DNA from: an uncultured Sutterella sp.
GTDB lineage: Bacteria > Pseudomonadota > Gammaproteobacteria > Burkholderiales > Burkholderiaceae_F
NCBI GenBank assembly: GCA_900552545.1
Contig: USAL01000002.1
Location: 1 to 53,668, forward strand
Length of the DNA: 53,668 nucleotides
Direction of reading: 5' to 3'
Shown piece after piece: positions 39,948-48,910 of this stretch. Each line of letters begins with the position of its first letter. Positions within the stretch are counted from its first letter, which is position 1. A model generated the notes under the pieces. It was not told the DNA's origin. It searched no databases and saw nothing but the letters and a program-made list of their open reading frames with translations. A program made the translations under genes and the position numbers.

Positions 39948-41189
39948 TTAGGCCGTCAGACGCGCGACGGATTCGCGTGCGCAGGCAAGGATTTCTTCTT
40001 CGCCCGGGACATCGCCGTTTTTCATGACGAACTTGCCGTCGCACAGAACGCTTTTGACGGCGCGGCTGTCGGCTGCGTACACCCAGTTGCTCACGAGGTT
40101 GTAGTTGGGCGTGAGGCGCGCGTTGGAAAGATCAAGGAGTACGGCGTCGGCCAGAGCGCCCGGGGCGATGATGCCCGCTTCAAGACCGAAGGCGCGCGCG
40201 CCGTTGATGGTGGCCCATTGCAGCACTTCGGCGGCGGGAACCGTTTCGCTGTCGCCCGTGACCTTGGCAAGGAGCGAGGCAAACTTCATTTCCTCGCGCA
40301 TGTCGAGATTGTTGTTCGAGGACGTCCCGTCGGTGCCGAGCGTGACGTTGCAGCCCGCGGCGGCAAGCTTCGCGGCCGGGCACATGCCCGAGGCGAGCTT
40401 CATGTTCGAGCAGGGGTTGTGGGCGATGGTGACGCCGCGCTCGGCAAGAATCGCCATCTCCTCGGGGTCGACATGTACGCAGTGCGCGGCAATGACGTTG
40501 GGGCCGAGCACGCCCAGCTTGTCGAGCCAGCGCACGGGGCTCATGCCGTAGTCGCGCACGCAGTCGGCCACCTCTTGGGAGGTTTCCGAGACGTGAAGCG
40601 TCAGGCGCTGTCCGTTGGCGCGGGCCGCTTCGGCGCACTGCTGCATGAGTTCAGGCCCCACGGTGTAGACCGCGTGCGGGGCGACGACAAGCTCAATGCG
40701 GCCCGGCGCCGGGCTCTTCCAGTCGGCGAGAAACTTGAGGTCGTGCTTGATCTGTTCGGGGCCGAGCCGATCCATGAGCGAGACGCCGATGGCGGCGCGA
40801 ATGCCCATCTCCTCGACCGCCCGCACGGTCTCCTCGACCATCCAGTACATGTCGCAGAAGAACGTGGTGCCCGAGCGGATCATCTCGAGAATCGCAAGAC
40901 GGCTGCCGTTGTAGATGTCCTGGGGCTTCATCTTGGCTTCAAAGGGCCAGATGTGGTCGTTGAGCCAGGTAAAAAGCGGCATGTCGTCGGCGTAGCCGCG
41001 CAGCAGCGTCATGGCCGCATGCGTGTGGGTGTTGAAAAAGCTTGGCACGATCGCCTGGTTCGAGGCGTCGTAGATCTCGTCGGCTGCCGCATCGGCATCG
41101 GCGTGAAGATCGGCAAAGCGCCCGTCGCGCACGAGAATGTTCGTGACGGCGCCGTCGAGTGTGACGTTTTTCAATAAAAGGCTGGTCAT
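39948..41189 (-). CDS. Amidohydrolase, MTA/SAH deaminase-like (MtaD/TrzA/AtzA subgroup)
   Basis: The 413-aa protein belongs to the metal-dependent amidohydrolases that deaminate 5'-methylthioadenosine, S-adenosylhomocysteine or related purines and triazines. Metal-site residues are visible: NTHTHAAMTLLRG (H-x-H), the His in LTLHVSET, IAAHCVH, and the Asp of LGTDGTSSNNNLDM. Small beta-sandwich parts flank the barrel at residues 1-50 and 355-413. No signal peptide is seen. It lies 52 bases after a SAH-hydrolase-like gene on the same strand, which supports a role in SAH or MTA processing; the exact substrate is inference. Confidence 0.87.
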   Translation of the reverse strand: MTSLLLKNVTLDGAVTNILVRDGRFADLHADADAAADEIYDASNQAIVPSFFNTHTHAAMTLLRGYADDMPLFTWLNDHIWPFEAKMKPQDIYNGSRLAILEMIRSGTTFFCDMYWMVEETVRAVEEMGIRAAIGVSLMDRLGPEQIKHDLKFLADWKSPAPGRIELVVAPHAVYTVGPELMQQCAEAARANGQRLTLHVSETSQEVADCVRDYGMSPVRWLDKLGVLGPNVIAAHCVHVDPEEMAILAERGVTIAHNPCSNMKLASGMCPAAKLAAAGCNVTLGTDGTSSNNNLDMREEMKFASLLAKVTGDSETVPAAEVLQWATINGARAFGLEAGIIAPGALADAVLLDLSNARLTPNYNLVSNWVYAADSRAVKSVLCDGKFVMKNGDVPGEEEILACARESVARLTA

Positions 41190-41241
41190 GGAGACGTGGT
41201 TTCCTGAATTGAGGATTGTCTAAATAAGCAGATGGATTTCG

Positions 41242-42330
41242 TTAGATGCCTTCGAGCTCATCGGCGATGCGCCCGTCGCGGCGGCTTACGGCAAGAATCT
41301 CTTCTTCAAGCGCCGCGGGCGGAGCGATGAGGCCGGCCTTCCCGTGAAGTTCGGGGTGCTCGACAAGGTAGAGGGCGCCGGCGTTGTGAAGCGCCATCGT
41401 GGCGTCGATGTAGTCGATGCGGGTGGGGTCGTGAAGGATGAAGTTAAGGGGCTTCTTGCCCTGCAGGACGCGGTCGGCCGGAAGCGCTTCGCCAAACTCA
41501 TCTTCAACGCCCATGTTGGCGATGAGGGCGTGCGAGGCCATGAAGACCTCGGCCGGGCACGAGTCCTTGAGTGCGCCCGCAACGCCCGTGGCGGTGACGA
41601 CGGCATCGGCCGCAAGCACCGCCTCGCGGATTGCGGCTGCATCGTCGGCGGCGATGACGCGCTGCGCAAGTGAGGCCGTCTCGGGGGTGATGTCCGAAAG
41701 GCGCGTCACCACCGTCGTGTCGCACCCGTTGCGGTGGGCGTAGGTGATGAGGCCGGTGCCGACCTTGCCGCTTCCGAAGATCACGAGCTTGCGGCCCAGC
41801 CAGCTGCCGTAGCCCAGTTGCGCCATGGCGCGAAAGTAGCTCTCGCCCGTGCCGAGGCACGTTTCAATGCGCTTGATGCGGCCGGCGTCGGCAACGAAGA
41901 CGGGCTTCACTGCATCGCGGTACTTTGCGACGCCCGAGCGGGTGAGCTCGACGTAGCCAAGGTGCGGGGTGATGCTTGCAAAGGCGCCCGCGCAGTCAAG
42001 GACGAGATCGATCGGCTCGGTCACGGTTTCGGGGCGCACCACGGGGATGCCCGCGGCCTTGAGGTAGGCCACCGAATCGTCGCTGCGGGGCAGCACGTCG
42101 TCGATGCCCGCGAGAAGCCGGGCGCCCGCGCGCATGAGCGCGACGTACTTCGTGAAGGTGTTGTCAAAGACGGGCGTGGCGTCAAGCACCGTGAGGCCCG
42201 CCAGGGGCTTCGTGCGCGACCAACGCTCAGCCTGATCGCGGCAGGCGGGGTATTCCTCGGGCTTGTAGAGCGAATCGATGCGTTCCTGCAGCGATTGAAC
42301 GAGGGAAGACTGCGGGGAAGTCTGCGGCAT
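41242..42330 (-). CDS. Divergent S-adenosylhomocysteine-hydrolase-like protein
   Basis: The 362-aa protein resembles adenosylhomocysteinase in layout: an N-terminal part with LAGLTVLDATPVFDNTF and AGARLLAGIDDVLPRSDDS, a central stretch LVLDCAGAFASITPHLGYVELTRSG, an NAD-binding Rossmann segment KLVIFGSGKVGTGLITYAH, and the ending EEILAVSRRDG. It is about 100 residues shorter than the usual proteobacterial enzyme. The canonical active-site segments are changed (DDGG reads DCAG, SEETTTG reads VELTRSG, NDSVTKSKFDN reads ADAGRIKRIET), so standard SAH hydrolysis is doubtful. The start at MPQTSP was chosen because the open frame upstream is not family-like. Together with the downstream deaminase it may form a two-step SAH route. 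Confidence 0.75.
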   Translation of the reverse strand: MPQTSPQSSLVQSLQERIDSLYKPEEYPACRDQAERWSRTKPLAGLTVLDATPVFDNTFTKYVALMRAGARLLAGIDDVLPRSDDSVAYLKAAGIPVVRPETVTEPIDLVLDCAGAFASITPHLGYVELTRSGVAKYRDAVKPVFVADAGRIKRIETCLGTGESYFRAMAQLGYGSWLGRKLVIFGSGKVGTGLITYAHRNGCDTTVVTRLSDITPETASLAQRVIAADDAAAIREAVLAADAVVTATGVAGALKDSCPAEVFMASHALIANMGVEDEFGEALPADRVLQGKKPLNFILHDPTRIDYIDATMALHNAGALYLVEHPELHGKAGLIAPPAALEEEILAVSRRDGRIADELEGI

Positions 42331-42591
42331 GGATGTCGAAGAAGGCCAAAACCCCAGTGAGGTGCGCGAGCGCCCTAAAAGCGGCTTTGAGGCTTTGAAA
42401 AAAGGGAAAAGGGCGCCCTCCATCGATTCTGAAACGTCAAAAACGTCAGGCAGCGTCAAACGAGTGAGGCTGCGGCAATCCGAGGGCGCGGGATTTTTGA
42501 AACGCACAAAATTGTAATCAACGCTTCTTACCCACGCCCGAGATCGATGCCGCCGCCTGAGTCCGTTTGAGTTTTAAGGGAGCGCGCCGTT
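42331..42591. other. Intergenic region upstream of the SAH-hydrolase-like gene
   Basis: The 261 bases separate two minus-strand genes. A possible weak minus-strand promoter (TTGATT 42521-42516, 17 bases, AAAAAT 42498-42493) is present; otherwise nothing is seen. Confidence 0.3.
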
Positions 42592-43923
42592 TTACTTGCC
42601 GAAGCCTCGGGCGACGATGCAGCGCGGCTGCCCGACGGCGGCAAGCATGCTCCCGGCAATGGAGACCGCCGCGGCAACGTAGGTAAGCGTTTCGTTGCTC
42701 GTCAGTTCGCTGGCAAGTGCAAGGACGGACGCCGCTGCGATCGTCGCAAGCGTGATGGAGGGCGATAACCTGCGGCGCGTTGCAAGCGCCGTAAAGACGG
42801 GCGCCACGACCGCGCAGGTATAGATGGTGTTTGCCGTGAGAAGAAGTCCCAGAACGCTCTTGCCGCAGAAGGCAAGCGCCAACGCCGCAGCCGAAATCAC
42901 AAGCAGGAGCTTTCTTGAGGTGCCGACCTCGGGGCGTTTGAAGACGTCGCTTGCTGCAATGGTTGCTGCGGTGATGAGGCAGCTGTCGGCCGAAGAGAGG
43001 ATGGCGCTAGCCATCACCAGAAAGAAGGCCGCGCCCGCCCAGTCGGGGAGCTGCTGCACGAGCGTTGAGAGCACCGCATCCTGCGGCGTATCCGCGGGAA
43101 TCCAGGCGCGGGCCTCAAGCCCCAAGGCAGTGATGAGGCAGGCAAGAACGACGATGCCCGCGATGCCGATGGTGGTGCCGCGCCGCGCGGAGGCGTCGTC
43201 GCGCGCGCTCATGACGCGCGAAAAAAGCATCGGACAGACGATGTAGCTGCCGCCGATGAGAAGCATGAAGCGCCTCCAGTCGTTGGCGGTGAAGTCCGCG
43301 TTGAGCCACTCAAGGCGCGCCTCAAGCAGGGGCTCGGGGCGGGCAAAGGCGAGCGCCCCAAGGATGGCCGCAAGTCCCGCGGTGATGACCGCAAGCTGCA
43401 GGACGTCGCTTTTGATCACCGAGGCCTGGCCGCCCAACCACGTGTAGAGCACGATCACGAAGGCGCCCGCAAGGGTGGCCGACATGACGGAAAGCCCCGT
43501 GAGTCCCTCGAGGATGCGGCCCATGGCAAGAAACTGCGCGGCAAGGATGGTGGTCCAGGCGCAGAGAATGACCGCGCAGGAAAGCCTTGTTGCGCCGCGC
43601 CCGATGTAGGGGGCGACGAGCCCGGGCATCGTGAGCGCTCTCGTGTGCTCGCGGATGCGCGAGACCATGAAAAGCCGCAGCAGCACGAGCCCCGCGGCGC
43701 CCGAAAGAAGCCACCAAAGCGCGGGGGTGCCAACGGCGTAGGCCAGGCCGCACATGCCGACCGTGGCGGAACCCCCGACTACGGAGGCGACGATGGAAAA
43801 GCCCGTCTGCTGCGCCGAGGAGCGTCGACGGTTCAGGAAATAGTCTTCGGTCGTCTGACCGCGGCGGTGTTCAAGCCAGGCAAGAACGATGAAGACGAGG
43901 CTGTAGAGAGCAAACCAGAGCAT
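42592..43923 (-). CDS. Sodium/solute symporter (SSS) family protein
   Basis: The 443-aa membrane protein has about 12-13 hydrophobic segments and SSS-family features: the EDYFLNRRRSS stretch after the first helix, SIVASVVGGSATVGMCGLAYAVG, IVLYTWLGGQASVIKSDVLQ (the conserved GG-x-x-x-V-x-x-T/S-D pattern), and the sodium-site region MASAILSSADSCLITAATI. Related proteins carry proline, pantothenate, acetate or other small solutes; the substrate is not visible. The length is slightly short for the family (usually 470-530). No strong ribosome site precedes the ATG. Confidence 0.85.
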   Translation of the reverse strand: MLWFALYSLVFIVLAWLEHRRGQTTEDYFLNRRRSSAQQTGFSIVASVVGGSATVGMCGLAYAVGTPALWWLLSGAAGLVLLRLFMVSRIREHTRALTMPGLVAPYIGRGATRLSCAVILCAWTTILAAQFLAMGRILEGLTGLSVMSATLAGAFVIVLYTWLGGQASVIKSDVLQLAVITAGLAAILGALAFARPEPLLEARLEWLNADFTANDWRRFMLLIGGSYIVCPMLFSRVMSARDDASARRGTTIGIAGIVVLACLITALGLEARAWIPADTPQDAVLSTLVQQLPDWAGAAFFLVMASAILSSADSCLITAATIAASDVFKRPEVGTSRKLLLVISAAALALAFCGKSVLGLLLTANTIYTCAVVAPVFTALATRRRLSPSITLATIAAASVLALASELTSNETLTYVAAAVSIAGSMLAAVGQPRCIVARGFGK

Positions 43924-44383
43924 GGGTCAAAATGGCTCGATACCGAGTTTCAAAGCCCTTCATTATGGAGAAGGATGCCGTCGCGCGATTCGTACCGGGG
44001 AGGGAAAAAAGCGGGCGGCTTGAAAATTCCCCTCGGGGCGCGGGAAAACGCGTTCGGGGCGACGCCCCCTGCCCGTGGTCTCGCAAGGGAGAGGACGAAG
44101 GGGACGAGGAGGGGGCGCCGAGGGTGATTTCCTGCAGGCGGCTACATGTTGTGCTCGGGACTGAAAATCGCGCTAAGCCCTTGACATTGTTAAAGAAAAA
44201 GGGGACAATCGTGGCCTTTTCCGAAAACAACTGAAAGCGGAAGGGGTACGCTTGCCCGTTTTTTTCGCTCCCGGTTCGTTCTCTGAAAAGATCTACTTTA
44301 CTTTCACCAGCTTCATCCGTCTTTGTTTTGTCGAGCCAATCGGCGGGCAGAATGGATGGTTTTTTTGAAAATTAACGGACACT
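43924..44383. other. Intergenic region with the str-operon promoter and leader
   Basis: The 460 bases hold the rpsL promoter (44181-44209) and a leader of about 165 bases. In the leader, CCTTTTCCG (44215-44223) pairs with CGGAAGGGG (44238-44246, two G-T pairs) and a run of seven T lies a little downstream (44259-44265), a possible attenuator. The first ~250 bases show nothing clear. Confidence 0.5.
44181..44209 (+). promoter_or_regulatory. Sigma-70 promoter of the rpsL-rpsG-fusA-tuf operon
   Basis: TTGACA (44181-44186), a 17-base spacer and GACAAT (44204-44209). A short inverted repeat AAAAGG/CCTTTT (44197-44202 and 44215-44220) surrounds the -10. Confidence 0.85.
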
Positions 44384-44761
44384 ATGCCCACTATTAATCA
44401 GCTTGTGCGCAAGCCTCGTGAGCTCACTCACGATAAGAGCAAGAGCCCTGCTCTGAAGAACTGCCCGCAAAAGCGCGGCGTTTGCACCAAGGTCTACACG
44501 ACCACCCCGAAGAAGCCGAACTCGGCTCTCCGTAAGGTTGCCAAGGTGCGTCTCACCAACGGCTTTGAAGTGATTTCCTACATTGGCGGCGAAGGCCACA
44601 ACCTGCAGGAACACTCCGTGGTGTTGATCCGCGGCGGCCGTGTGAAGGACCTTCCTGGCGTGCGTTATCACATCGTCCGCGGCTCTCTGGATACCCAGGG
44701 CGTCAAGGATCGCAAGCAGGCCCGTTCGAAGTACGGCGCCAAGCGCCCGAAGGCAGCGTAA
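44384..44761 (+). CDS. rpsL: 30S ribosomal protein S12
   Basis: S12 (125 aa) sits at the decoding centre. It begins MPTINQLVRKPRELTHDKSK and has VYTTTPKKPNSALRKVAKV and GGRVKDLPGVRYHIVRG. The lysines whose change gives streptomycin resistance (Lys43 and Lys88 in E. coli numbering) are wild type here. rpsG follows after 177 bases, a longer gap than usual. Confidence 0.99.
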   Translation: MPTINQLVRKPRELTHDKSKSPALKNCPQKRGVCTKVYTTTPKKPNSALRKVAKVRLTNGFEVISYIGGEGHNLQEHSVVLIRGGRVKDLPGVRYHIVRGSLDTQGVKDRKQARSKYGAKRPKAA

Positions 44762-44793
44762 TTCGCGGCGACAGTTTGTCAGCCGTAGAAGGA

Positions 44794-44866
44794 CGGTCCC
44801 GCTAATAGGACCGAGTAAGTCGCAGCCCAGATGGTGCTGCATGAAGAAACTGGCGGTCTGCACCAT
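44794..44866 (+). promoter_or_regulatory. Structured rpsL-rpsG gap, candidate S7 autoregulatory site
   Basis: The gap holds CGGTCC/GGACCG (44794-44799 and 44808-44813) and ATGGTGC/GCACCAT (44831-44837 and 44860-44866). In E. coli S7 binds a folded rpsL-rpsG intercistronic RNA and represses its own synthesis; these hairpins occupy the same place. The equivalence is inference. Confidence 0.4.
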
Positions 44867-44938
44867 ACGACCCGAAGATGGTCAATTCGCAAAACGCAGA
44901 CTGCTTTTAAAGACTGAAGACAACGAAAGAGGAAAGAA

Positions 44939-45409
44939 ATGCCCCGTCGTCGCGAAGTACCGAAGCGTGAGATTCTCCCTGATCCGAAGTTCGGCAGCGT
45001 GGAGATCTCCAAGTTCATCAATGTTGTGATGCTCGATGGCAAGAAGGCCGTCGCCGAGCGCATCGTTTACGGCGCTCTGCAGCAGATCGAAGAAAAGACT
45101 GGTAAGAACCCCCTCGAGGTGTTCACGACCGCACTCAACAATGTCCGTCCGCTCGTGGAAGTCAAGAGCCGCCGTATCGGCGGTGCCAACTACCAGGTGC
45201 CGGTTGAAGTGCGTCCCGTGCGCCGCATGGCTCTGGCCATGCGCTGGCTGCGTGAAAGCGCCAAGTCGCGTTCTGAAAAGTCCATGCCCCAACGCTTGGC
45301 TGGTGAGCTGTTGGATGCTGCAGAAGGCCGTGGCGGCGCTATGAAGAAGCGCGACGAAGTCCATCGTATGGCTGAAGCCAACAAGGCCTTCTCGCACTTC
45401 CGCTTCTAA
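44939..45409 (+). CDS. rpsG: 30S ribosomal protein S7
   Basis: S7 (156 aa) starts assembly of the 30S head. It begins MPRRREVPKREILPDPKFGS and has the conserved INVVMLDGKKAVAERIVYGA and RRIGGANYQVPVEVRP segments and the end ANKAFSHFRF. AGAGGAAAGAA precedes the ATG. Confidence 0.99.
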   Translation: MPRRREVPKREILPDPKFGSVEISKFINVVMLDGKKAVAERIVYGALQQIEEKTGKNPLEVFTTALNNVRPLVEVKSRRIGGANYQVPVEVRPVRRMALAMRWLRESAKSRSEKSMPQRLAGELLDAAEGRGGAMKKRDEVHRMAEANKAFSHFRF

Positions 45410-45472
45410 TCATTCGATTAACCTCCGGGCGCAGGACTACAAGGTCTTGCGTCCTCACTATAGAGACAAGTC

Positions 45473-47548
45473 ATGGCTCGTACTACTCCGATCTCGCGAT
45501 ATCGCAATATCGGTATTTCTGCCCACATTGACGCGGGCAAGACCACGACGACCGAACGAATTCTTTTCTTCACGGGCGTCAACCACAAGCTCGGCGAAGT
45601 GCATGACGGTGCCGCTACCATGGACTGGATGGAACAGGAACAGGAGCGCGGCATCACGATCACGTCGGCCGCTACCACCTGCTTCTGGCGCGGTATGGAT
45701 ATGCAGTTCCAGCCGCACCGCCTGAACATCATCGACACCCCGGGGCACGTCGACTTCACCGTTGAAGTGGAACGCTCCATGCGCGTGCTCGACGGCGCCG
45801 TGATGGTGTACTGCGCTGTGGGCGGCGTTCAGCCCCAGTCCGAAACCGTGTGGCGTCAGGCCAACAAGTACCATGTGCCCCGCATCGCGTTCGTCAACAA
45901 GATGGACCGCACGGGCGCCAACTTCTTCAAGGTCGTCGATCAGATGCAGACGCGTCTGAAGGCGCACCCGTGCCCCATCGTGATCCCGATCGGCGCCGAG
46001 GATCAGTTCCAGGGCGTGGTCGACCTGATCAAGATGAAGGGCCTCATTTGGGACGAAGCCAGCCAGGGCACCAAGTTCAACTACATCGACATCCCTGCCG
46101 ATCTCGTTGAACAGGCCAAGGAATGGCATGAAAAGATGGTCGAGATGGCCGCCGAAGCGAGCGAAGAGCTGATGAACAGCTACCTCGAAAACGGCGATCT
46201 CTCCGAAGCCGACATCCTCAAGGGCATCCGCGCCCGTACGATCGCCGGCGAAATCCAGCCGATGTTCTGCGGTTCGTCCTTCAAAAACAAGGGCGTGCAG
46301 CGCATGCTCGACGGCGTCATCGAGTTCCTGCCCTCGCCGGTGGACATTCCCCCGGTTCCCGGCTTCGACCTCGACGACAAGGAAGTGCACCGTGAAGCCG
46401 ACGACAACGCTCCGTTCTCGGCTCTCGCCTTCAAGATCATGACCGACCCGTACGTCGGTCAGCTCACCTTCCTGCGCGTTTACTCCGGCATCCTGAAGTC
46501 CGGCGAAACCGTGCTCAACTCGGTGAAGAACAAGAAGGAACGGATCGGCCGTCTGCTGCAGATGCACGCCAACGAACGTAAGGAAATCACGGAAGCCGAA
46601 GCCGGCGACATCGCCGCTGCCGTGGGTCTCAAGGACGTGACGACCGGCGACACGCTCTGCGAAGTCTCTGCCCCGATCATCCTTGAGCGCATGGAGTTCC
46701 CGGAACCCGTGATCTCGCAGGCCGTTGAGCCCAAGACCAAGGCCGACCAGGAAAAGATGGCCCTTGCGCTTGCTCGTCTGGCTCGCGAAGATCCGTCCTT
46801 CCGTGTGCGCACCGACGAAGAATCCGGCCAGACCATCATCTCCGGTATGGGCGAGCTTCACCTCGAAATCATCGTCGACCGCATGCGTCGCGAATTCGGT
46901 GTTGAAGCCCAGGTCGGCAAGCCCCAGGTTGCCTACCGCGAAACGATTCGCTCGGTTGTCGAAAACGCCGAGTGCAAGTTCGCCAAGCAGTCCGGCGGCC
47001 GCGGCCAGTACGGTCACGTGGTTCTCAAGCTCGAACCCCTGCCCGCGGGCGGCGGCTTCGAGTTCGTCGACGCCATCAAGGGCGGCGTGGTTCCGCGCGA
47101 ATACATCCCGGCCGTTGAGAAGGGCGTTGAAGACACCCGCAAGGCTGGCGTGCTCGCCGGCTACCCGGTGGTTGACGTCAAGGTGACGCTGCACTTCGGT
47201 TCGTACCACGAAGTGGACTCGAACGAAAACGCGTTCCGCATGGCGGCTTCCATGGCCTTCAAGGATGGTATGCGCAAGGCCAACCCCGTGCTTCTCGAGC
47301 CGATCATGAAGGTCGAAGTCGAGACGCCCGAGGAGAAGATGGGCGACGTCATGGGCGACCTCTCGAGCCGCCGCGGTGTGATCCAGGGCATGGACGACCT
47401 CCCCGGCGGAGGCAAGGCCGTGCGCTGCGAAGTGCCGCTCGCCGAGATGTTCGGCTACTCCACGACGCTGCGCTCCCTCACGCAGGGCCGCGCCACGTAC
47501 TCGATGGAATTCGATCACTACGCTGAAGCTCCGCGCAACGTGGCTTAA
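45473..47548 (+). CDS. fusA: Elongation factor G
   Basis: EF-G (691 aa) drives translocation. The G-domain begins RNIGISAHIDAGKTTTTERI and has ERGITITSAATT, DTPGHVDFT and FVNKMDRTGANF. Domain IV includes the SGGRGQYGHVVLKLEP loop, and domain V ends with ATYSMEFDHYAE. Normal length and start. Confidence 0.99.
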   Translation: MARTTPISRYRNIGISAHIDAGKTTTTERILFFTGVNHKLGEVHDGAATMDWMEQEQERGITITSAATTCFWRGMDMQFQPHRLNIIDTPGHVDFTVEVERSMRVLDGAVMVYCAVGGVQPQSETVWRQANKYHVPRIAFVNKMDRTGANFFKVVDQMQTRLKAHPCPIVIPIGAEDQFQGVVDLIKMKGLIWDEASQGTKFNYIDIPADLVEQAKEWHEKMVEMAAEASEELMNSYLENGDLSEADILKGIRARTIAGEIQPMFCGSSFKNKGVQRMLDGVIEFLPSPVDIPPVPGFDLDDKEVHREADDNAPFSALAFKIMTDPYVGQLTFLRVYSGILKSGETVLNSVKNKKERIGRLLQMHANERKEITEAEAGDIAAAVGLKDVTTGDTLCEVSAPIILERMEFPEPVISQAVEPKTKADQEKMALALARLAREDPSFRVRTDEESGQTIISGMGELHLEIIVDRMRREFGVEAQVGKPQVAYRETIRSVVENAECKFAKQSGGRGQYGHVVLKLEPLPAGGGFEFVDAIKGGVVPREYIPAVEKGVEDTRKAGVLAGYPVVDVKVTLHFGSYHEVDSNENAFRMAASMAFKDGMRKANPVLLEPIMKVEVETPEEKMGDVMGDLSSRRGVIQGMDDLPGGGKAVRCEVPLAEMFGYSTTLRSLTQGRATYSMEFDHYAEAPRNVA

Positions 47549-47586
47549 GCCGTGATCGCCGAGAAGACCAAGTAAGAATTCACCTC

Positions 47587-47641
47587 ACGGGTTGGGGCGG
47601 GGCTAAAATCCAAAAGATTTCCCCCTTCAACTCCAACCCGT
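47587..47641 (+). repeat. Hairpin between fusA and tuf2
   Basis: ACGGGTTGG (47587-47595) is perfectly complementary to CCAACCCGT (47633-47641) with a 37-base loop containing G-runs and C-runs that can pair further. It lies 31 bases before the tuf2 start and may act in mRNA processing. Confidence 0.35.
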
Positions 47642-47671
47642 TGAATTGAAAAGGATTTAAGGACCAAAAAA

Positions 47672-48862
47672 ATGGCCAAGGAAAAATACGAACGCACTAA
47701 GCCCCACGTGAACGTGGGCACGATCGGTCACGTTGACCACGGCAAGACGACGCTGACGGCCGCTCTCTGCACGATTCTCGCTTCGAAGTTCGGCGGTGAA
47801 GCCAAGGCGTACGACCAGATTGACGCGGCTCCTGAAGAAAAGGCCCGCGGCATCACGATCAACACCGCGCACGTCGAGTACGAAACCGCTGAGCGCCACT
47901 ACGCTCACGTCGACTGCCCGGGGCACGCCGACTACGTGAAGAACATGATTACCGGTGCTGCCCAGATGGACGGCGCCATCCTCGTGGTGTCGGCCGCTGA
48001 CGGCCCGATGCCCCAGACCCGCGAGCACATCCTTCTGGCTCGCCAGGTGGGTGTTCCCTACATCATCGTCTACCTCAACAAGTGCGACATGGTCGACGAT
48101 CCGGAACTGCTCGAGCTCGTTGAGATGGAAGTCCGCGAACTTCTGAACAACTACAACTTCCCGGGCGACGACATTCCCATCATCAAGGGTTCCGCCAAGC
48201 TCGCTCTCGAAGGCGACAAGGGTGAACTCGGCGAACAGTCGATCATGAAGCTCGCTGAGACGCTCGACGCCTACATCCCGACGCCGGTGCGCGCTCTCGA
48301 CCAGCCGTTCCTGATGCCGATCGAAGACGTGTTCTCGATCTCGGGCCGCGGCACGGTGGTGACGGGTCGTGTCGAACGCGGCATCATCCGCGTAGGCGAC
48401 GAAATCGAAATCGTCGGCATCCACCCGACCTCCAAGACGACCTGCACGGGCGTTGAAATGTTCCGCAAGCTCCTCGACGAAGGCGAGGCTGGCGACAACA
48501 TCGGCGTGCTGCTGCGCGGCACCAAGCGTGAAGAAGTCGAGCGCGGTCAGGTTCTGGCCAAGCCCGGTTCCATCACCCCGCACACGAAGTTCTCCGGCGA
48601 AGTGTACGTGCTGACCAAGGAAGAAGGCGGCCGTCACACCCCGTTCTTCAAGGGCTATCGTCCGCAGTTCTACTTCCGCACCACCGACGTCACCGGCACG
48701 ATCGAGCTGCCCGAAGGCGTTGAAATGGTGATGCCCGGCGACAACGTGACGATGACCGTCCAGCTGATCGCCCCGATCGCCATGCAGGAAGGCCTGCGCT
48801 TTGCTATCCGCGAAGGCGGCCACACGGTTGGCGCCGGCGTTGTGAGCAAGATCATCGAGTAA
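47672..48862 (+). CDS. tuf: Elongation factor Tu (copy 2)
   Basis: The protein is identical to the copy at 20202-21392. The DNA differs at the third positions of codons 2-6 and then, as far as I could read, is identical through the stop codon and two further bases; neighbouring sequence is unrelated. This copy is in the usual fusA-tuf position of the str operon. Confidence 0.99.
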   Translation: MAKEKYERTKPHVNVGTIGHVDHGKTTLTAALCTILASKFGGEAKAYDQIDAAPEEKARGITINTAHVEYETAERHYAHVDCPGHADYVKNMITGAAQMDGAILVVSAADGPMPQTREHILLARQVGVPYIIVYLNKCDMVDDPELLELVEMEVRELLNNYNFPGDDIPIIKGSAKLALEGDKGELGEQSIMKLAETLDAYIPTPVRALDQPFLMPIEDVFSISGRGTVVTGRVERGIIRVGDEIEIVGIHPTSKTTCTGVEMFRKLLDEGEAGDNIGVLLRGTKREEVERGQVLAKPGSITPHTKFSGEVYVLTKEEGGRHTPFFKGYRPQFYFRTTDVTGTIELPEGVEMVMPGDNVTMTVQLIAPIAMQEGLRFAIREGGHTVGAGVVSKIIE

Positions 48863-48873
48863 TTCTCGATAAA

Positions 48874-48902
48874 CACATGCCCTGAATTAAACAGGGCATG
48901 TG
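48874..48902. terminator. Perfect hairpin between tuf2 and the rpsJ promoter
   Basis: CACATGCCCTG (48874-48884) and CAGGGCATGTG (48892-48902) are perfectly complementary around the 7-base loop AATTAAA. There is no T-run after it. It ends eight bases before the -35 of the rpsJ promoter and may partly insulate the S10 operon from the str operon. Confidence 0.45.
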
Positions 48903-48910
48903 CAAAACTC

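Noticed and set aside
45458..47518. A 686-codon minus-strand frame opposite fusA
   Set aside because: Antisense shadow of a highly expressed, codon-biased gene.
47690..48862. A 1.17-kb perfect direct repeat that might be a mobile element
   Set aside because: The repeat is exactly the tuf coding sequence and has no inverted repeats or transposase; gene conversion of duplicate tuf genes explains it.
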